64,000 bases of DNA from Heliopora coerulea (lineage: Eukaryota; Cnidaria; Anthozoa; Scleralcyonacea; Helioporidae). The DNA lies in NCBI GenBank assembly GCA_030142905.1, contig JASJOG010000146.1, positions 434,001 to 498,000 of the forward strand, read 5' to 3'. The notes under the pieces are model-generated. The model ran no database searches, had not been told where the DNA came from, and worked only from the letters and a program-made list of their open reading frames with translations. The position numbers were made by a program, and so were the translations under genes. Numbering within the stretch: the first letter of the stretch is position 1; the number at the start of each line of letters is the position of its first letter. Shown here in pieces: positions 12,362 to 24,900 of this stretch.

Positions 12362-15161
12362 AAAGAGAACCATCAACTTCAACAATTGTGAAGTTGCTGT
12401 CCTCAGAGAGCAACCTTATACCTAACTAAATATAAGAAGAATAACAACAACAACAATTTAATCATGCAAATTTTAACATGCAAATTTGAAATCCACATTC
12501 CCTGAAATTACCAATGCCAAACTGACAGCATGCAGACCCATACTGCCCAACTAGTTCCTAGCAACTGCCTCAAACTGCCTCTTCTGCCTCTTCTGCCTCA
12601 TCTGCCTCTACTATCCTCCGTTCGTTTCTCACACACTACCACAAACACACACCAACAATCGCACACTTTCACCTACCATCCCCCTACCCCCACCCCAACC
12701 GAATTTTAGATTTCTTTTTGAAAATCAACAAAACATCTTGGATTGTTCACAGATAATTTTACATCAAAATAAATTTGCCAAAACAGACAAGTTTTCCCTT
12801 TTTTCTTCATTTTAGTTGTAAAATAACTTGAAAAGTTTTCATCCTGAACCCTTTCCTACACTGCACACATGACGCTCCACCCACATTTACGCGTAAATTA
12901 CAGTAATAAAAATAAAGAAAAGAAAATAAATTACGTTATGCTATATTTACCTTAAAAATTACAGTAATAAAAAAAACAAAAAATAAATATATATAAATTA
13001 CATTATACTACATCTACTTAACCCACCTAAATACTAAAAATTTAACAAGTGCCAAAAAGTTAACCTACTATGTGGCTGGCCCAGGGTCAACTGTCCTAGG
13101 TAACATGGTTGCTCTCTAAGATGATACATTTACTAGATCAAAGAGGATTTCTATTTGATGAAAGTTATTACTTAATTACTGAACATAGAAGTCAACTCCC
13201 TCATGGATTTTGTCTTTTCTGGTGTTGCAAATCTGAAAACCTTACCAATTTTACTACTCAGATAATGCAGCTTATCAGGTTTAACCAGTAAACTGGTGAA
13301 TTTTGATTATCTTTTTTTAAATATGAAAACAGAAAAGCACTTTGTTTGTTTTTAAAAAAGACAGGATGTATTTTCTGAAACTTATTTTGAGCAACAGAAA
13401 TGTGTGTTGTTGAGGTTGTGTCTTAAAAACCAAGCCAAAGTGTGTACCTGAGTAGCTCAGTGATTTTTGGAATGCCAAGTGAAAACATTCACCGTATTGC
13501 AAACTCTCACTTAAAACAGGACTTTGTGAGGGAGTTGACTTTGTCCATACAGCCATAGCATATTAGTGTCTTTCATGTAGAGGCAAGTGGTCCATACAAG
13601 GAAAAATTTGCCCGCAGACTTGACTTGAGGACAAACGTTTGCTTATGTGGACCAACCTATTATGTTAAATAGCTTATACTATGCTGAATTTTATTGGTCC
13701 ATATCTTTAGTGGACCAATCAATTTTATTATTTAGAAGGATTTCAATTTGGTAAACATGATATGTTACACTAGCTCTTGCAATCAATTTTAGCATGATGC
13801 TTGAAAAATGGAAAATCAACTTAAGCAAACAGATATAAAAATTCAAAAGAAACAGTATATAATGGTTTTGAAATTGAAAAGTAATGCACAGAATTGCCAT
13901 ATTTTTTGCTCAGTTCATAAATTTTAGAAAAGAAACTATTAAAATTATTTTGATACTGTACAATCCTTTATCACAACTGGAGACCTTGAGTTTTGCATAG
14001 AAAATGACTAAGTGTTGACTGGAGTATTTTCAATATTTTTCTGCTATGCACGATCAATAGGCTTATTTCCATTCCATATAGCACATGAAAGACATACCAA
14101 TAGACTTTGACTGCATATTGTTTTATCTAGCTTACTTTCTTAGGATAATGGCATGGTTACAAACTGTTCTTTTTTTTTTTTTTTTAATAATTACAATTTT
14201 TCAGTCCATTAGGGCTGTTTTATGTGCAAAAAAAATTCCAAATTGTTCTCAATCATATTCATAAACTTTTTAGAATGATTCGATTAAAATCAACTTGCTC
14301 AACTGGAGATATTTCTCTTCATAATCATGAAGGTATGTTGCTATTTTATTTGAGAAAATTAATTGAGGAGCCAAAAGTAGACATATCATCATTCCTTTGG
14401 TTTCTTCTGATGTTTTGTTTTTTTGACAAAGTGAGTTTTTCTCAATTTGCTTTTATTAATGGTTAATTACAAACAAAGGTTTGAACCAATCTGAAAATGT
14501 TGTTTCTAACCATACCATACCCTAAGGAAAGTGTTCACTGGATATATCCATGTACTTCCATACTAACTTACACTCTAAGTTATTCTATTTAATGATGAAA
14601 ATACAGCATGGAAAGCATTATAATATTTTTTTATTCCAGAAATCTACCAAAATTAAATTTGTTTCATCAAAAACAGGTTTTATGTCAAGATGTTATCCTC
14701 AAAAATACTTGCTGCATATTTAAAAATGAGATGTTCAGAAACTGATTTTTTTTTTTTTACTTTTATCATGTAATGTTTTGGGATTGTTCTTGCATTCTAT
14801 TTTCGTTGTATTTTAAAATATAGCTGCATTGTATGTAATGGGTGAGTAACTTAGTATGGAAGTTTGAACATGGATATATTGTGGAAGTGGATATCAAGCA
14901 AGTTGGACAGCTGGTTTCAAACAGTCTTGTAGAGTTTAAAGCATCATCCTTATTTAATTCACAGTGATAGTCCTATAAATGCTTGCTATCCATTAATCTG
15001 TTATAACCATTTTGTTTTTAGAATTCTGTGGAAAAAAAAGGTTTTAAGGAAAACCTCTGAAGGTTACTTTCATTGACAAAGTAAGGAATCCTCTTTGATC
15101 TCACTAAAATGTATCAGCTATTGCACTAAGTTACAGTAAGGAACTCACAGTCATAGGTGAT
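12362..15161. other. AT-rich intergenic or 3' flanking DNA
   Basis: No supported gene. It includes a short AAC run near 12450, a TGCCTCTTC-type mini-repeat near 12575-12612, and two related AT-rich blocks at about 12895-12945 and 12955-13010, both containing AATTACAGTAATAAAAA. It lies 3' of the small minus-strand gene that ends at 15162 and may hold its 3' UTR. Confidence 0.4.
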
Positions 15162-18100
15162 TTATCTTGTAAGGGCTTGTTCTGTTAGTCTTGGGGTCCA
15201 TTCATCCACTGTAACAGGGGTAAAACTTCCAGTTTGATTGGTTGTCTTTTGGTCTCTTTGAGTAGGCTTTGAATCTGAAAAGATGAGGTGAAAATTTTGA
15301 TTAGGATTATTTTCAAGATAAAGTTGAGAAAAACTAATGTATTGTGCTTGTAAAAAGATGAAACTTCTGTCTGGTGGCTGAGACAAAAATGAATGTAATG
15401 GTTCTTGGTTTCATATTAACTGGAAAAATAATGAGAGCTATGTGTTGTGGTTCATGTTAGGTATAATGCAGTCATGGTAATCTTCTAGGCCATAGCAATT
15501 TCTTGAAAGATGCCTATATGGTACAAACGTTGCTTTTTAATTTATTTCAAATTTCATGTAAGCTTTTTAACACAAAATCATCATCTGAACTCCAATTTTG
15601 ATGGGTTTTTTATTCATAAAATGTCTTCCTTTGCACACCTATGTTCAAATTAACCGACCAATCTCATATTAAGACATTTCTTTTTAATATGAGAATATCT
15701 TGACCAATTACATGTAGGTCTGTGCATGGCACTATGCCACATTTTAGTGATAAAGGTCTGTAGGATAGTCTTAACTTATTGTTGTTCCTGTCTAAACATC
15801 TTCCAAGACATCCCAGAAAATTAGAGTTTTTACATACCAATACCAGCATGGAGAATGGGTTTTTTCTGTATTTTATTAGTCAAGGAAAATGGTACCTAGT
15901 CCCAAATGTTGTCATTACTGATATGCAAGAACTCTTTCAGTCATTTCAAGTTTCAAATTGCTGCACTTTCTAACCTGGTTAGTAAAATTCTCAGACTCCT
16001 ACACTTTCCTTAGATTAGATTAAAACCATTGCCAGCTGAGAATTTTGGAAGGTAAAAAGAAAATCCTGAAGCACAACTTCTTGTAAGCCCATGATTAGAG
16101 TTAAAATAAGACAATAGAAATGATAAAGGTAATATTTTAACTCTGTCACAAAGAGATTATCTAAGCTTTGCTAAAATTATGAGCAAGCCATTAACCTTAT
16201 ACACACTGATAGACACAGACGACATCATGGAAAAAAGCTGTTAAATAAAAGAAAGTAATCATACCAGTGGATACATTCTGACAGATTAGATGATCATTGT
16301 TCTAGGAATAAGTTAAGCTCTTTGGCTGCTTTGAGCCTATTGTTCAACTTTAGCCTTTTAAATTTTAGAAATACTTCCTCTTATGACAATAATAAATTAT
16401 AATTATTATTTCTGAGTTAACTATCTTGAAATAATTAGATTTCCATGAGTAAGAGAAGTAATGTATTTGAGACAGGAAATGGATGATTCTTAAGGTTTTC
16501 AAATAGGTTGCATCAAGTCAGCAGATCTTTGACTCTGTAGCAATGACGAAAGAGATTGATGATGGGTGTTAATTGTTTAACCTTTTTCCAACAAATCTTG
16601 AATTAAATCGTTATTTTATCTCACAATTTTCTCTCATCTGTATGTGCCACATCAGGATAATGGCTTGCTTGTAGAGTCAAAATATTACCTTTGCCCTGCC
16701 TATTCTCTCATTTTATAACTCCAATCTTAAGTTTACAGCAAGTTCTTTGGATTTTGCTGTGTGTTTTTAAACAGTAGGTTAGGTCAACTTTTTCTTAAAG
16801 CATTCCTAATAGAACAGTGACATTGGAAGATGGAGGAAATGCACCCAGGGTTATACATAACTAACAAAGAATAGGTGTTCTCTGACCAAAATGGTTTTTA
16901 TTGCAAACTTTCTACTGTCAGTCTACAGTCTTCAATGGGTGAATTATGAGGTTATAAGTGTGATACCTATTTAAATATACAAAGCTATAAGCATCAGTCT
17001 AAAAATAAGTGTGAGGAGCAAAGAACAAAGTGGTGGCGACAAATATTATCTCTTCATTAAGATAGTGTACTGTGCTGGTAGCAGTTTAGAGTTGTTGTCA
17101 GTTTCTTTGATGGAGGCAGTGTGCCATGATTCTAGTGTTTTTCTGATTCTATAGTTTCCCCTATCTATAATTCCAGCATTATCCATGTCTATATGATGGT
17201 TGAGTTTCCATGTGTGGTTAGCAATACTAGAGCTTTGCACAAAAGTTTTTATGTTTTTTATATGTTCCTTTATCTGTGTACTGAATGCACTCCCAGTTTC
17301 TCCAACATAATTCCAATTGCACTCAGCACAAGTTATCTGGTAAACAAAGCTCTTTTAGTTAGTGAACCTTCAACTTGCACAGAGTGCAATTGGAATTATG
17401 TTGGAGAAACTGGGAGGGCACTCAGTACATGGATAAAGGAACATATAAAAGACAAAAACTTTTGCACAAGGCTCTAATATTGCCAACCATGCATGGAAAC
17501 TTGACCATCATATATATGGACATTGATAATGCTGGAATTATAGATAAGGGAAACTATAAAGTCAGAAAAACACTAGAGTCATGGCACACTGCCTCCATCA
17601 AAGAAGCTGACAACAACTCTAAACTGCTACTGGCACAGTACTCTACCTTAATGAAGAGATAATATTTGTCGGCACCACTTCTTTCTTTGCTTGTCCCACT
17701 TATTTTAGACTGACGCTTATAGCCTTGTATATTTAAATGGGGACCACACTTGTAACCTCATTATCATTTGCCCATTGAAGACTGTAGACCGACAGTTGAA
17801 AGCTTGCAATAAAAACCATTTTGGTCAGAGAACACCTGTTCTTTGTTAGTCAGAACTTTGACAGTTATGCATATTTGTGTTCTGCATCAGCCAAGGATAC
17901 CAGCAGTGATCCAAAACATTCTTATAATCAGTATTGAAGGCAACCTCCTTTCATTTGTCCATAAGAAATGGATCAGATTGGCTTATGTTCATTTATGCTT
18001 CTTTGTACTCAATTTACTTTTTTTCACCACTGATCTTTGCTGATTAGTTTTATCCTACTTCTTCTCATGAGCCCATATCTACATTATCACATGCTGTGAA

Positions 18101-19838
18101 CTGGATGGCAACAAGCACGGACACATGTTAAGCAATTTTGTCCAATTACATCATTTATGCTGAGAAATTGACATTCATGAAATTGGAGTACTTAATTAGT
18201 GGTATTCAATAGGATTGGATTTTAAAACTTTTAGTCAGCTTGCTATGGCCTTCTTATCATGACATACAGTATTTTTATGATGTGGTAATGATTCATTGTG
18301 TGCATGGCTGTGTTATGGTAATAACTGTTTTTAAGAAACTCACCATTTGTCATCTTCCATTGAATAAGGTTCTTGATTGTTCAGAATTTGGATGTGGCTT
18401 GCTTATTTCAGACATCTCATTGACTTTGATGAAGAATCTGTTAAAACAATTAATGAAAAGCTTAGAATTATATTTTTACCAACTGGTATTGGATTGGGTT
18501 GGATTTTAAAACATTTACTCATCTCTCCATGGCCTTCTTATCATGACATGCAGTATTTTACAATGTGGTGATGAATGTATTTGTGGCTGTCTTGTGGTAA
18601 TAATGACTCTTTTTAAGAAACTCACCATTTGTCTACTTCCACAGCAGAAGGTTCTTGATTCTTCAAAATTTAGGTGTAACTTGCTAATTTCAGGTACCTC
18701 AGCAACTTTGACAATCAATCTGTTAAAAAAAGTGATAAAAGGGTTAGAATTTTTTTTTTTACGCAAAATATAAGTTATATTTTGCTTGTGTTATATAATG
18801 TTACCAATTGTATTAGTATCCAATAGGATTGGATTTTAATACTTTTAGTCATCTCTCGATGGCATACAATAGATTTATGATGTGGTGATGAATTTGTGGG
18901 TGGCCAGTCTTGAGGTAATAAGAGTTGCTCTTAAGAAACTTACCAAGTGGTCGGCTTCCACTGCAGAAGGTTCTTGTTTCTTTGAAATTTGGGTGTGGCT
19001 TGCTCATTTCAGACATCTCCTTGACTTTGATGAAGAATCTGTTAAAAAAATTAATGAAAAGCTTAGAATTGTATTTTTACATAAAATATAAGTGTTATTA
19101 TATTTTGATTGTATTATAGTATGTTATCATTGTATAATATTGCCAGTTATACTATTGTATTGGTATCCAGTAGGATTGGATTTTAATACTTTCAGTCATC
19201 TCCCCATGGCATACAATATTTTTATGATGTGGTGATGAATGCATGGGTGGCCAGGCTTGAGATAATAAGAGTTGTTCTTGAGAAACTTACCAACTGGTCG
19301 GCTTCCACTGCAGAAGGTTCTTGTTTCTTTGAAATTTGGGCGTGGCTTGCTCATTTCAGAAAGCTCTTTTCTAACAAGGATTTTAGTCTTTCTTCTTCAT
19401 TCTGTCATACTTTGGGAAAACTGTTTGGTGTTCTTTAAAAAAATCTGTGAAAAAAATTATAAATGGATAGGAATCAGCTTGGTTAAGCCAGAGGGAAGCT
19501 AATGGAAAGCAGGATTTAAGTGGATAATAATATGGAAGTAGTTAAATTGAAATGAATGGGAAGAATGGAAGTAGAAATGAATGGGAAGTAGGATGCTGGA
19601 GACTTTGGGAAACCAGGGGGGGAGAAAGTTTGTTGGTGAAGTGAAGTGTTTATGCATAATTAATTAGGTTAGTCAAACTGTTTAACTTAGCCTAAAGGAA
19701 AATTAAACGATGTATACTTTTGAAAAAGCAATTCCACCAGGACTACCTTACTTACAGCGTTGTAAAAATGTGATTCCCTAGTCTTTTTTTGCAATTAAAA
19801 GCTGTTCCCCCAATCTTTCGGAACTTCAAGGACGCCAT
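15162..19838 (-). CDS. small unrecognised three-exon gene (96 aa)
   Basis: Three minus-strand exons join with matching phases. Exon 1, 19838-19756, starts AAGATGGCG and ends ACG CT|GTAAGT (2 nt left over). Exon 2, 19038-18944, begins after TTTTTTTAACAG with the single base A and ends CTT G|GTAAGT. Exon 3, 15274-15162, begins after CATCTTTTCAG with AT, completing GAT, and runs to TAA. The sum is 291 nt, exactly 97 codons. The product begins MASLKFRKIGGTAFNCKK and ends DEWTPRLTEQALTR; it is basic at the N terminus, with no signal peptide or membrane segment that I can see. I do not recognise the family. Exon 2 belongs to a tandem array of diverged copies, and a palindromic Penelope relic lies in intron 2. 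Splice-phase agreement is the main support; no homology supports it. Confidence 0.5.
17046..17360 (-). pseudogene. Penelope GIY-YIG domain fragment, left copy
   Basis: C-terminal end of a Penelope-like polyprotein with the YQI...NYVGETG catalytic tract of the GIY-YIG fold, a conserved HxxD/IDRGNYRIRKTLESWH segment and a terminal stop at 17046. The N-terminal reverse transcriptase is missing; the frame is intact only over about 104 residues. In Penelope-like elements this domain nicks target DNA. Confidence 0.8.
17365..17662 (+). pseudogene. Penelope GIY-YIG domain fragment, right copy (frameshifted)
   Basis: Inverted partner of the left copy. CTECNWNYVGETGRALST is in one frame; after a small deletion near 17460 the reading continues in another frame with DNAGIIDKGNYKVRKTLES and ends at the same MKR-stop. 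Non-functional. Confidence 0.8.
18200..19370 (-). repeat. four-copy tandem duplication containing exon 2 of the small gene
   Basis: Four diverged units with successive spacings of 282, 318 and 347 bp. Each begins on the plus strand with ATTGGATTTTAA and, on the minus strand, contains an exon-like module between TTTTAACAG and GT(A/G)AGTTTCTT. Modules: 18344-18437 (94 nt, in-frame TGA), 18626-18719 (94 nt, open), 18944-19038 (95 nt, open, the one with phases fitting the neighbouring exons) and one ending at 19291 whose acceptor half has been replaced. Encoded cores are related, for example SKPHPNFKETRTFCSGSRPL and SKLHLNFEESRTFCCGSRQM. Confidence 0.8.
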
Positions 19839-21100
19839 CTTGCCTTCGGCCGCATGGTTTGTATTTCAGCCAATTTTTGACGAAGTCTTCACCAAACTTT
19901 CTCCAAATGTCTGTTTTGGCATTCTGGATGTAGTAGAATTTCACAGAGGAAGTGTGGAGATGTCCGATATAGTTTTAGGGCCATATTTTCCCTTGAAAGG
20001 GGCCAGTGCGGATCTCTTCGTCACAGCGTTTGCTCTACACGTGTACATCAAGCTTAGTGACCTTTCTGTCCACTCTTCCCCCCGGTGCATAATTGTGATA
20101 TTTAGCCGTTTAGCTTAGCGTTGGTTAGAAACTTCAAATAAGGTTTTAAAATAGTTTTTGAGCAAATACAGTTGTAATATTCGAAGGTAATGCAGTTGTA
20201 TTAGTTTTTACTCTTCATCTAATTCTTGTTTCTTCAAAATAGTCGTTTAATTTGAGTGTTCTTGCTAATTTTTTTTTTCGTTCTGTGTTTTGTTAAAGAA
20301 AAGAATACTACAATTAGACGATTGCCTTCATCGAATACCACAATGGCTTAGTGGATCGACCCTGTTGCGGGCGTTTAAGCGTTCCCAGGATCGAACCGCC
20401 GCGGTGATGCTACCGTTGACGCCAACTACCAACCTGAGAAGTACAAATAATGAAGAATGAAAAAAGAAGGAAGAAGGGGCAGGAAAGAAAGAGGAAAAAG
20501 AAAGAGGAACAAGAAAAAAAAATTTTTATAAAATCTTTGAAAATATTTGACTTGTAATCTTTCACTTCTCAACGTCTATTTCGGGTTCTCCTCTACTCAC
20601 TACTGTCGTGCTCTCGTATTCACCTCTACGACGTAGTGGTGTGGCGTGTGCGTTACCGAACTCCTAAGATGTCCGCTGTCGACTTCCGCAGTGATACTTG
20701 CGATGGTGTGTTAGTATATACGTAATGTAGTTTTCAGTCGTGTAATATCGTTTATGTCAAGTAGATTGCTTACTTTCATCTCAATCCAAGCTGTTTATAT
20801 ACGAAGCAAATTGTTTGGTTGCAAATATTGTGGGACATGTGTCGATCGACAGTTTTGAAATAAAGTTTTTGTGTTATTGTTAATAATTAATATCATTGGT
20901 TGTGAGTTATGTTGGATAGCCCGGGGTCAACGTGACCGCCTACCGAACTTTTGGCGCGAGTTCGATTCTTTGGTGCATTAGATTTCTTCCCCTTTCGCCC
21001 TTCTTGCTTGTGGAAGGTATCAGTAAAACGATAAAGACATTGCTCCAGTAATAACCTTTACTAATGCTTCGATAAAAGCTTTTACCTAATTTTAATGCTT
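19839..21100. other. promoter-side flank and tRNA-like relics
   Basis: The GC content rises near 19780-20110, upstream of the minus-strand gene start, consistent with a promoter region. A tRNA-like segment lies near 20338-20415 (GGCTTAGTGG ... GGATCGAACC) and another near 20912-20985 (GGATAGCCCGGGG ... GCGAGTTCGATTC). Neither folds into a full cloverleaf by eye, so they are taken as tRNA-derived SINE relics. A purine-rich tract is at 20450-20520. Confidence 0.4.
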
Positions 21101-21107
21101 GAATGTT

Positions 21108-21895
21108 GATGTTCATTGGAGCATACTATAAATTCGGCTACGCCTTTACGATATATTGTGGGACATTCTGAATTAATTATTGTTAATATTTTTATTCATG
21201 GTGGACATCCATGTGAAGGTTCAACGAGAGGTTTCTTTTTGCACTCCCAGTTTTATTAGATACTTCTTGTTAAAGACAGAAGCCGGCTTGTTAGTCTTGA
21301 GAAATGTGGTGTTCATTCAAGCATACTATAAAATCTAGCTACTCTTCGAAGATATATTGTGGGACACAAGGGACACTTATTTGTACAATATAAACGTTTG
21401 AAATTTGATGTTCATTGAAGCATACTATTAAATCCAGCTACACCATGACGATATATTGTGGGAATGACCCGCAATGGCTTCTATAAAAGGTTTTATAGAA
21501 TACAAATTCTTGAAGGTTGATGTTCATTGAAGCATACTGTTAAATCCAGCTACACCATGACGATATATTGTGGGAATGACCCGCAATGGCTTCTATAAAA
21601 AGTTTTATAGAACACAAATGTTTTAAGGTTGATGTTCATTGAAGCATAGTATAAAGTCCACGTACACCTCGACGATATATTGTGGGACACAAGAGACATT
21701 TAACGAGAATCCTTTTACCACTTAGTTTGTGAGTTTACTTGGGCCTATACAGGATTAACTATGACTTCTACTCCTTGTCTTGTTAGATGCTTTTTGTTTA
21801 AAGGCAGAAGCTGTCTCGTTAAATCGTTTCAAAGTTCATGCTCATTGGAGCATACCATTAATTCAGCTACATCTTGACGATATAATATGGGACAT
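21108..21895. repeat. six interspersed copies of a 57-bp box
   Basis: The box runs from GTTCATTGAAGCATACTAT through CCAGCTACACC to GACGATATATTGTGGGA. Copies start near 21108, 21309, 21408, 21519, 21630 and 21838. The middle copies recur every 100-110 bp and are preceded by TATAAAAGGTTTTATAGAA; the outer blocks also repeat a longer segment containing ACATTCTGAATTAATT and AACGAGAG. The boxes are better conserved than the spacers. Confidence 0.8.
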
Positions 21896-21994
21896 TCTGA
21901 ATTAATTGTAGTTAGTATTTTCATTAATGGCGAACACTCATACGAGAGCTTAACGAGAGTTCTTTTGAACTTAGTTTATTCGATGGTTCTTGTT

Positions 21995-24900
21995 TAATTT
22001 AGTACTCCCTTAGTTTTAACATCACTTTAGTTTTGCTATCCCTTTATTTCGGTGCCACGTTGTTTTGGTCCACCGGTATTTCCGTGCCCCCTTATTTCGG
22101 TGCCTCCTTATTTAGGTGTCATGTTATTTCAGTGTCCCCTTATTTCTGTGCCCCTTTATTTCTGTGCCCCTTATTCTGGCGACCCCTTATTTAGCCACCC
22201 TTTTATTTTGATACCCTCTTTTCGGTGCGCCCTTATTTCTGTGCCCTCTTATTTCGGTGTCCCTTGTTTTGGCGGCCTCTTATTTAGGCACTCTTATTTT
22301 GGTGCCTCCTTATTTCGGTATCCCCTTATTTAGGGGCCCTCTTATTTTGGCGCCCCGTTACTTCGGTGCCTCCTTATTTAGATGTCCCGTTATTTCGGTG
22401 CCCCCTTATTTCTGTGCCCCTTATTCTGGCGCCCTCTTATTTAGGCAGTCTTATTTTGGTGCCCTCTTATTGTAGTGCCACGTTATTTCGGTGCCTCTTT
22501 ATTTAGGTGTTCCCTTCTTTAAGCACCCTCTTATTTTGATGCTCTCTTATTTCAGTGTCCCCTTATTTCGGTGCTTCCTTATTTAGGTGTCCCCTTATTT
22601 AGGGGCTCTCTTATTTTGGTGCCCCTTATTTCGGTGCCTCCTTATTTAGGTGTCCCGTTATTTCGGTGCCCCCTTATTCCTCTGCCCTCTCACTTTGGTG
22701 CCTCTTTATTTCTGTGCTCTTTATTCTGGCGCCCCCTTATTTAGGCCCTCTTATTGTGGTGCCCTCTTATTGTGGTGCCCTCTTATTGTGGTGCCCTCTT
22801 ATCGTGGTGCCCCCTTGTTTAGGTGTCCCCTTATTCAGGCACCCTCTTATTTTGGTGATCTCTTATTTTGGTGTCCCCTTATTTCGGTGCTCCTTATATA
22901 GGTGTCCCCTTATTTAGGTACCCTCTTATTTTGATGCTCTCTTATTTCGGTGTCCCCTTATTTCGGTGCCAACTTATTCTGGCGCCTCCTTATTTAGGCA
23001 CTCTTATTGTGGTGCCCTCTTATTGTGGTGCCCTCTTATTGTGGTGCCCTCTTATTGTGGTGCCCTCTTGTTTCGGTGCCTCCTTATTTAGGTGCCCCCT
23101 TATTTAGGCACCCTCTTATTTTGGTGCACTCTTATTTCGGTGTCCCCTTATTTCGGTGCCAACTTATTCTGGCGCTCCCATATTTAGGCACTCTTATTGT
23201 GGTGCCCTCTTATTGTGGTGCCCTCTTATTGTGGTGCCCTCTTATTGTGGTGCCCTCTTATTGTGGTGCCCTCTTATTGTGGTGCCCTCTTATTGTGGTG
23301 CCCTCTTATTGTGGTGCCCTCTTATTGTGGTGCCCTCTTATTGTGGTGCCCTCTTATTGTGGTGCCCTCTTATTGTGGTGCCCTCTTATTGTGGTGCCCT
23401 CTTATTGTGGTGCCCTCTTATTGTGGTGCCCTCTTATTGTGGTGCCCTCTTATTGTGGTGCCCTCTTATTGTGGTGCCCTCTTATTGTGGTGCCCTCTTG
23501 TTTCGGTGTCCCCTTGTTTATGTGTCCCCTTATTTAGGCACCCTCTTATTTTGATGCTCTCTTATTTCGGTGTCCCCTTATTTCGGTGCCTCCTTATTTA
23601 GGTGTCCCCTTATTAAGAGACCCTCTTATTTTGGTGCCCCGTTACTTCGGTGCCTCCTTATTTAGATGTCCCGTTATTTCGGTGCCCCCTTATTCTGGCG
23701 CCCTCTTATTTAGGCAGTCTTATTTTGGTGCCCTCTTATTGTAGTGCCACCTTATTTCGGTGCCTCCTCATTTAGGTGTTCCCTTCTTTAAGCACCCACT
23801 TATTTTGGTGCTCTCTTATTTCAGTGTCCCCTTATTTCGGTGCCTCCTTATTTAGGTGTCTCCTTATTTAGGGGCTCTCTTATTTTGGTGCCCCTTATTT
23901 CGGTGCCTCCTTATTTAGGTGTCCCGTTATTTCGGTGCCCCCTTATTCCTCTGCCCTCTCACTTTGGTGCCTCTTTATTTCGGTGCTCTTTATTCTGGCG
24001 CCCCCTTATTTAGGCACTCTTATTGTGGTGCCCTCTTATTGTGGTGCCCTCTTATTGTGGTGTCCTCTTATCGTGGTGCCCCCTTGTTTCGGTGCCCCCT
24101 TGTTTAGGTGCCCCCTTATTTAGGCTCCCCCTTATTTTGGTGCTCTCTTATTTCGGTGCCCCCTTATTTCGGTGCCTCCTTATTTAGGTGCCCTCTTATT
24201 GTGGTGCCCCCTTATTTCGGTACCTTTTTATTTCGGTGCTCCTTTTTCGTGTGCCCGCTTATTTAGGCACTCTTATTTCGGTGCTCCTCTTATGTCGATG
24301 TCTCCATACTTAGGTGTCCCCTTACTTAGGCGCCCTCTTATTTTGCTGCCTCCTTACTTCGGCACTCTCTTATTTCGGTGCCTCCTTATTTAGGTGTCCC
24401 CCTATTTAGGTGCCCTCTTATTTTTGTGCCCTCTTACTTTGGTACCTTCTTATTTCGGTGCCCCCTTATTTCGGTGCCCCCTTATTTCGGTGCCTCCTTA
24501 TTTCGGTGCCCCCTTATTTCGGTGCCCCCTTATTTCGGTGCCTTTGTTTCAGTGTCCCCTTATCTTGGTGCTTCCTTATTTAGGTGTCCCGTTATGTAGG
24601 CGCCTTCTTATTTTGCTGCCCCCTTACTTCGGTACTCTGTTATTTTGGTGCCTCCTTATTTAGGTGTCCCCCTATTTATGTGCCCTCTTATTTTTGTGAC
24701 CTTTTATTTTGGTGCCTACTTATTTCGGTGTCTCCTTATTTAAGTGCCCTCTTATTTTTGTGCCCTCTTACTTTGGTGTCCCTTTATTTCGGTGCCCTCT
24801 TATTTCGGTGCCCTCTTATTTCGGTGCTCCTTTATTTCGGTGCCTCTTTATTTCGGTGCCTCTTTATTTCGGTGCCTCCTTATTTAGGCGTCCTCTTATT

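Larger units (their letters stand above)
16859..17850. mobile_element. palindromic Penelope-like element relic (two inverted 3' ends with GIY-YIG)
   Basis: Two diverged copies of the same about 480-bp sequence face each other around a spacer of about 50 bp (roughly 17328-17377). The left copy is on the minus strand. It is open from about 17358 to 17046 and encodes the C-terminal GIY-YIG endonuclease region: YQITCAECNWNYVGETG, then an HTWKLNHHIDMDNAGIID block, then RKTLESWHTASIKETDNNSK. The right copy is on the plus strand (17365-17662), carries the same motifs and has a frameshift near 17460. The outer ends, at 16859 and 17850, share GAACACCTGTTCTTTGTTAG or its near complement. Reverse transcriptase is absent, so this is a dead remnant. 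Confidence 0.85.

Noticed and set aside
19789..20118. 109-residue plus-strand frame
   Set aside because: It begins without an ATG in good context, lies antisense to the first exon and promoter of the minus-strand gene, and has no recognisable domain.
21108..21895. Regularly spaced repeats resembling a CRISPR array
   Set aside because: The genome is eukaryotic, the spacers are themselves related to each other, and the repeats vary in length and spacing.
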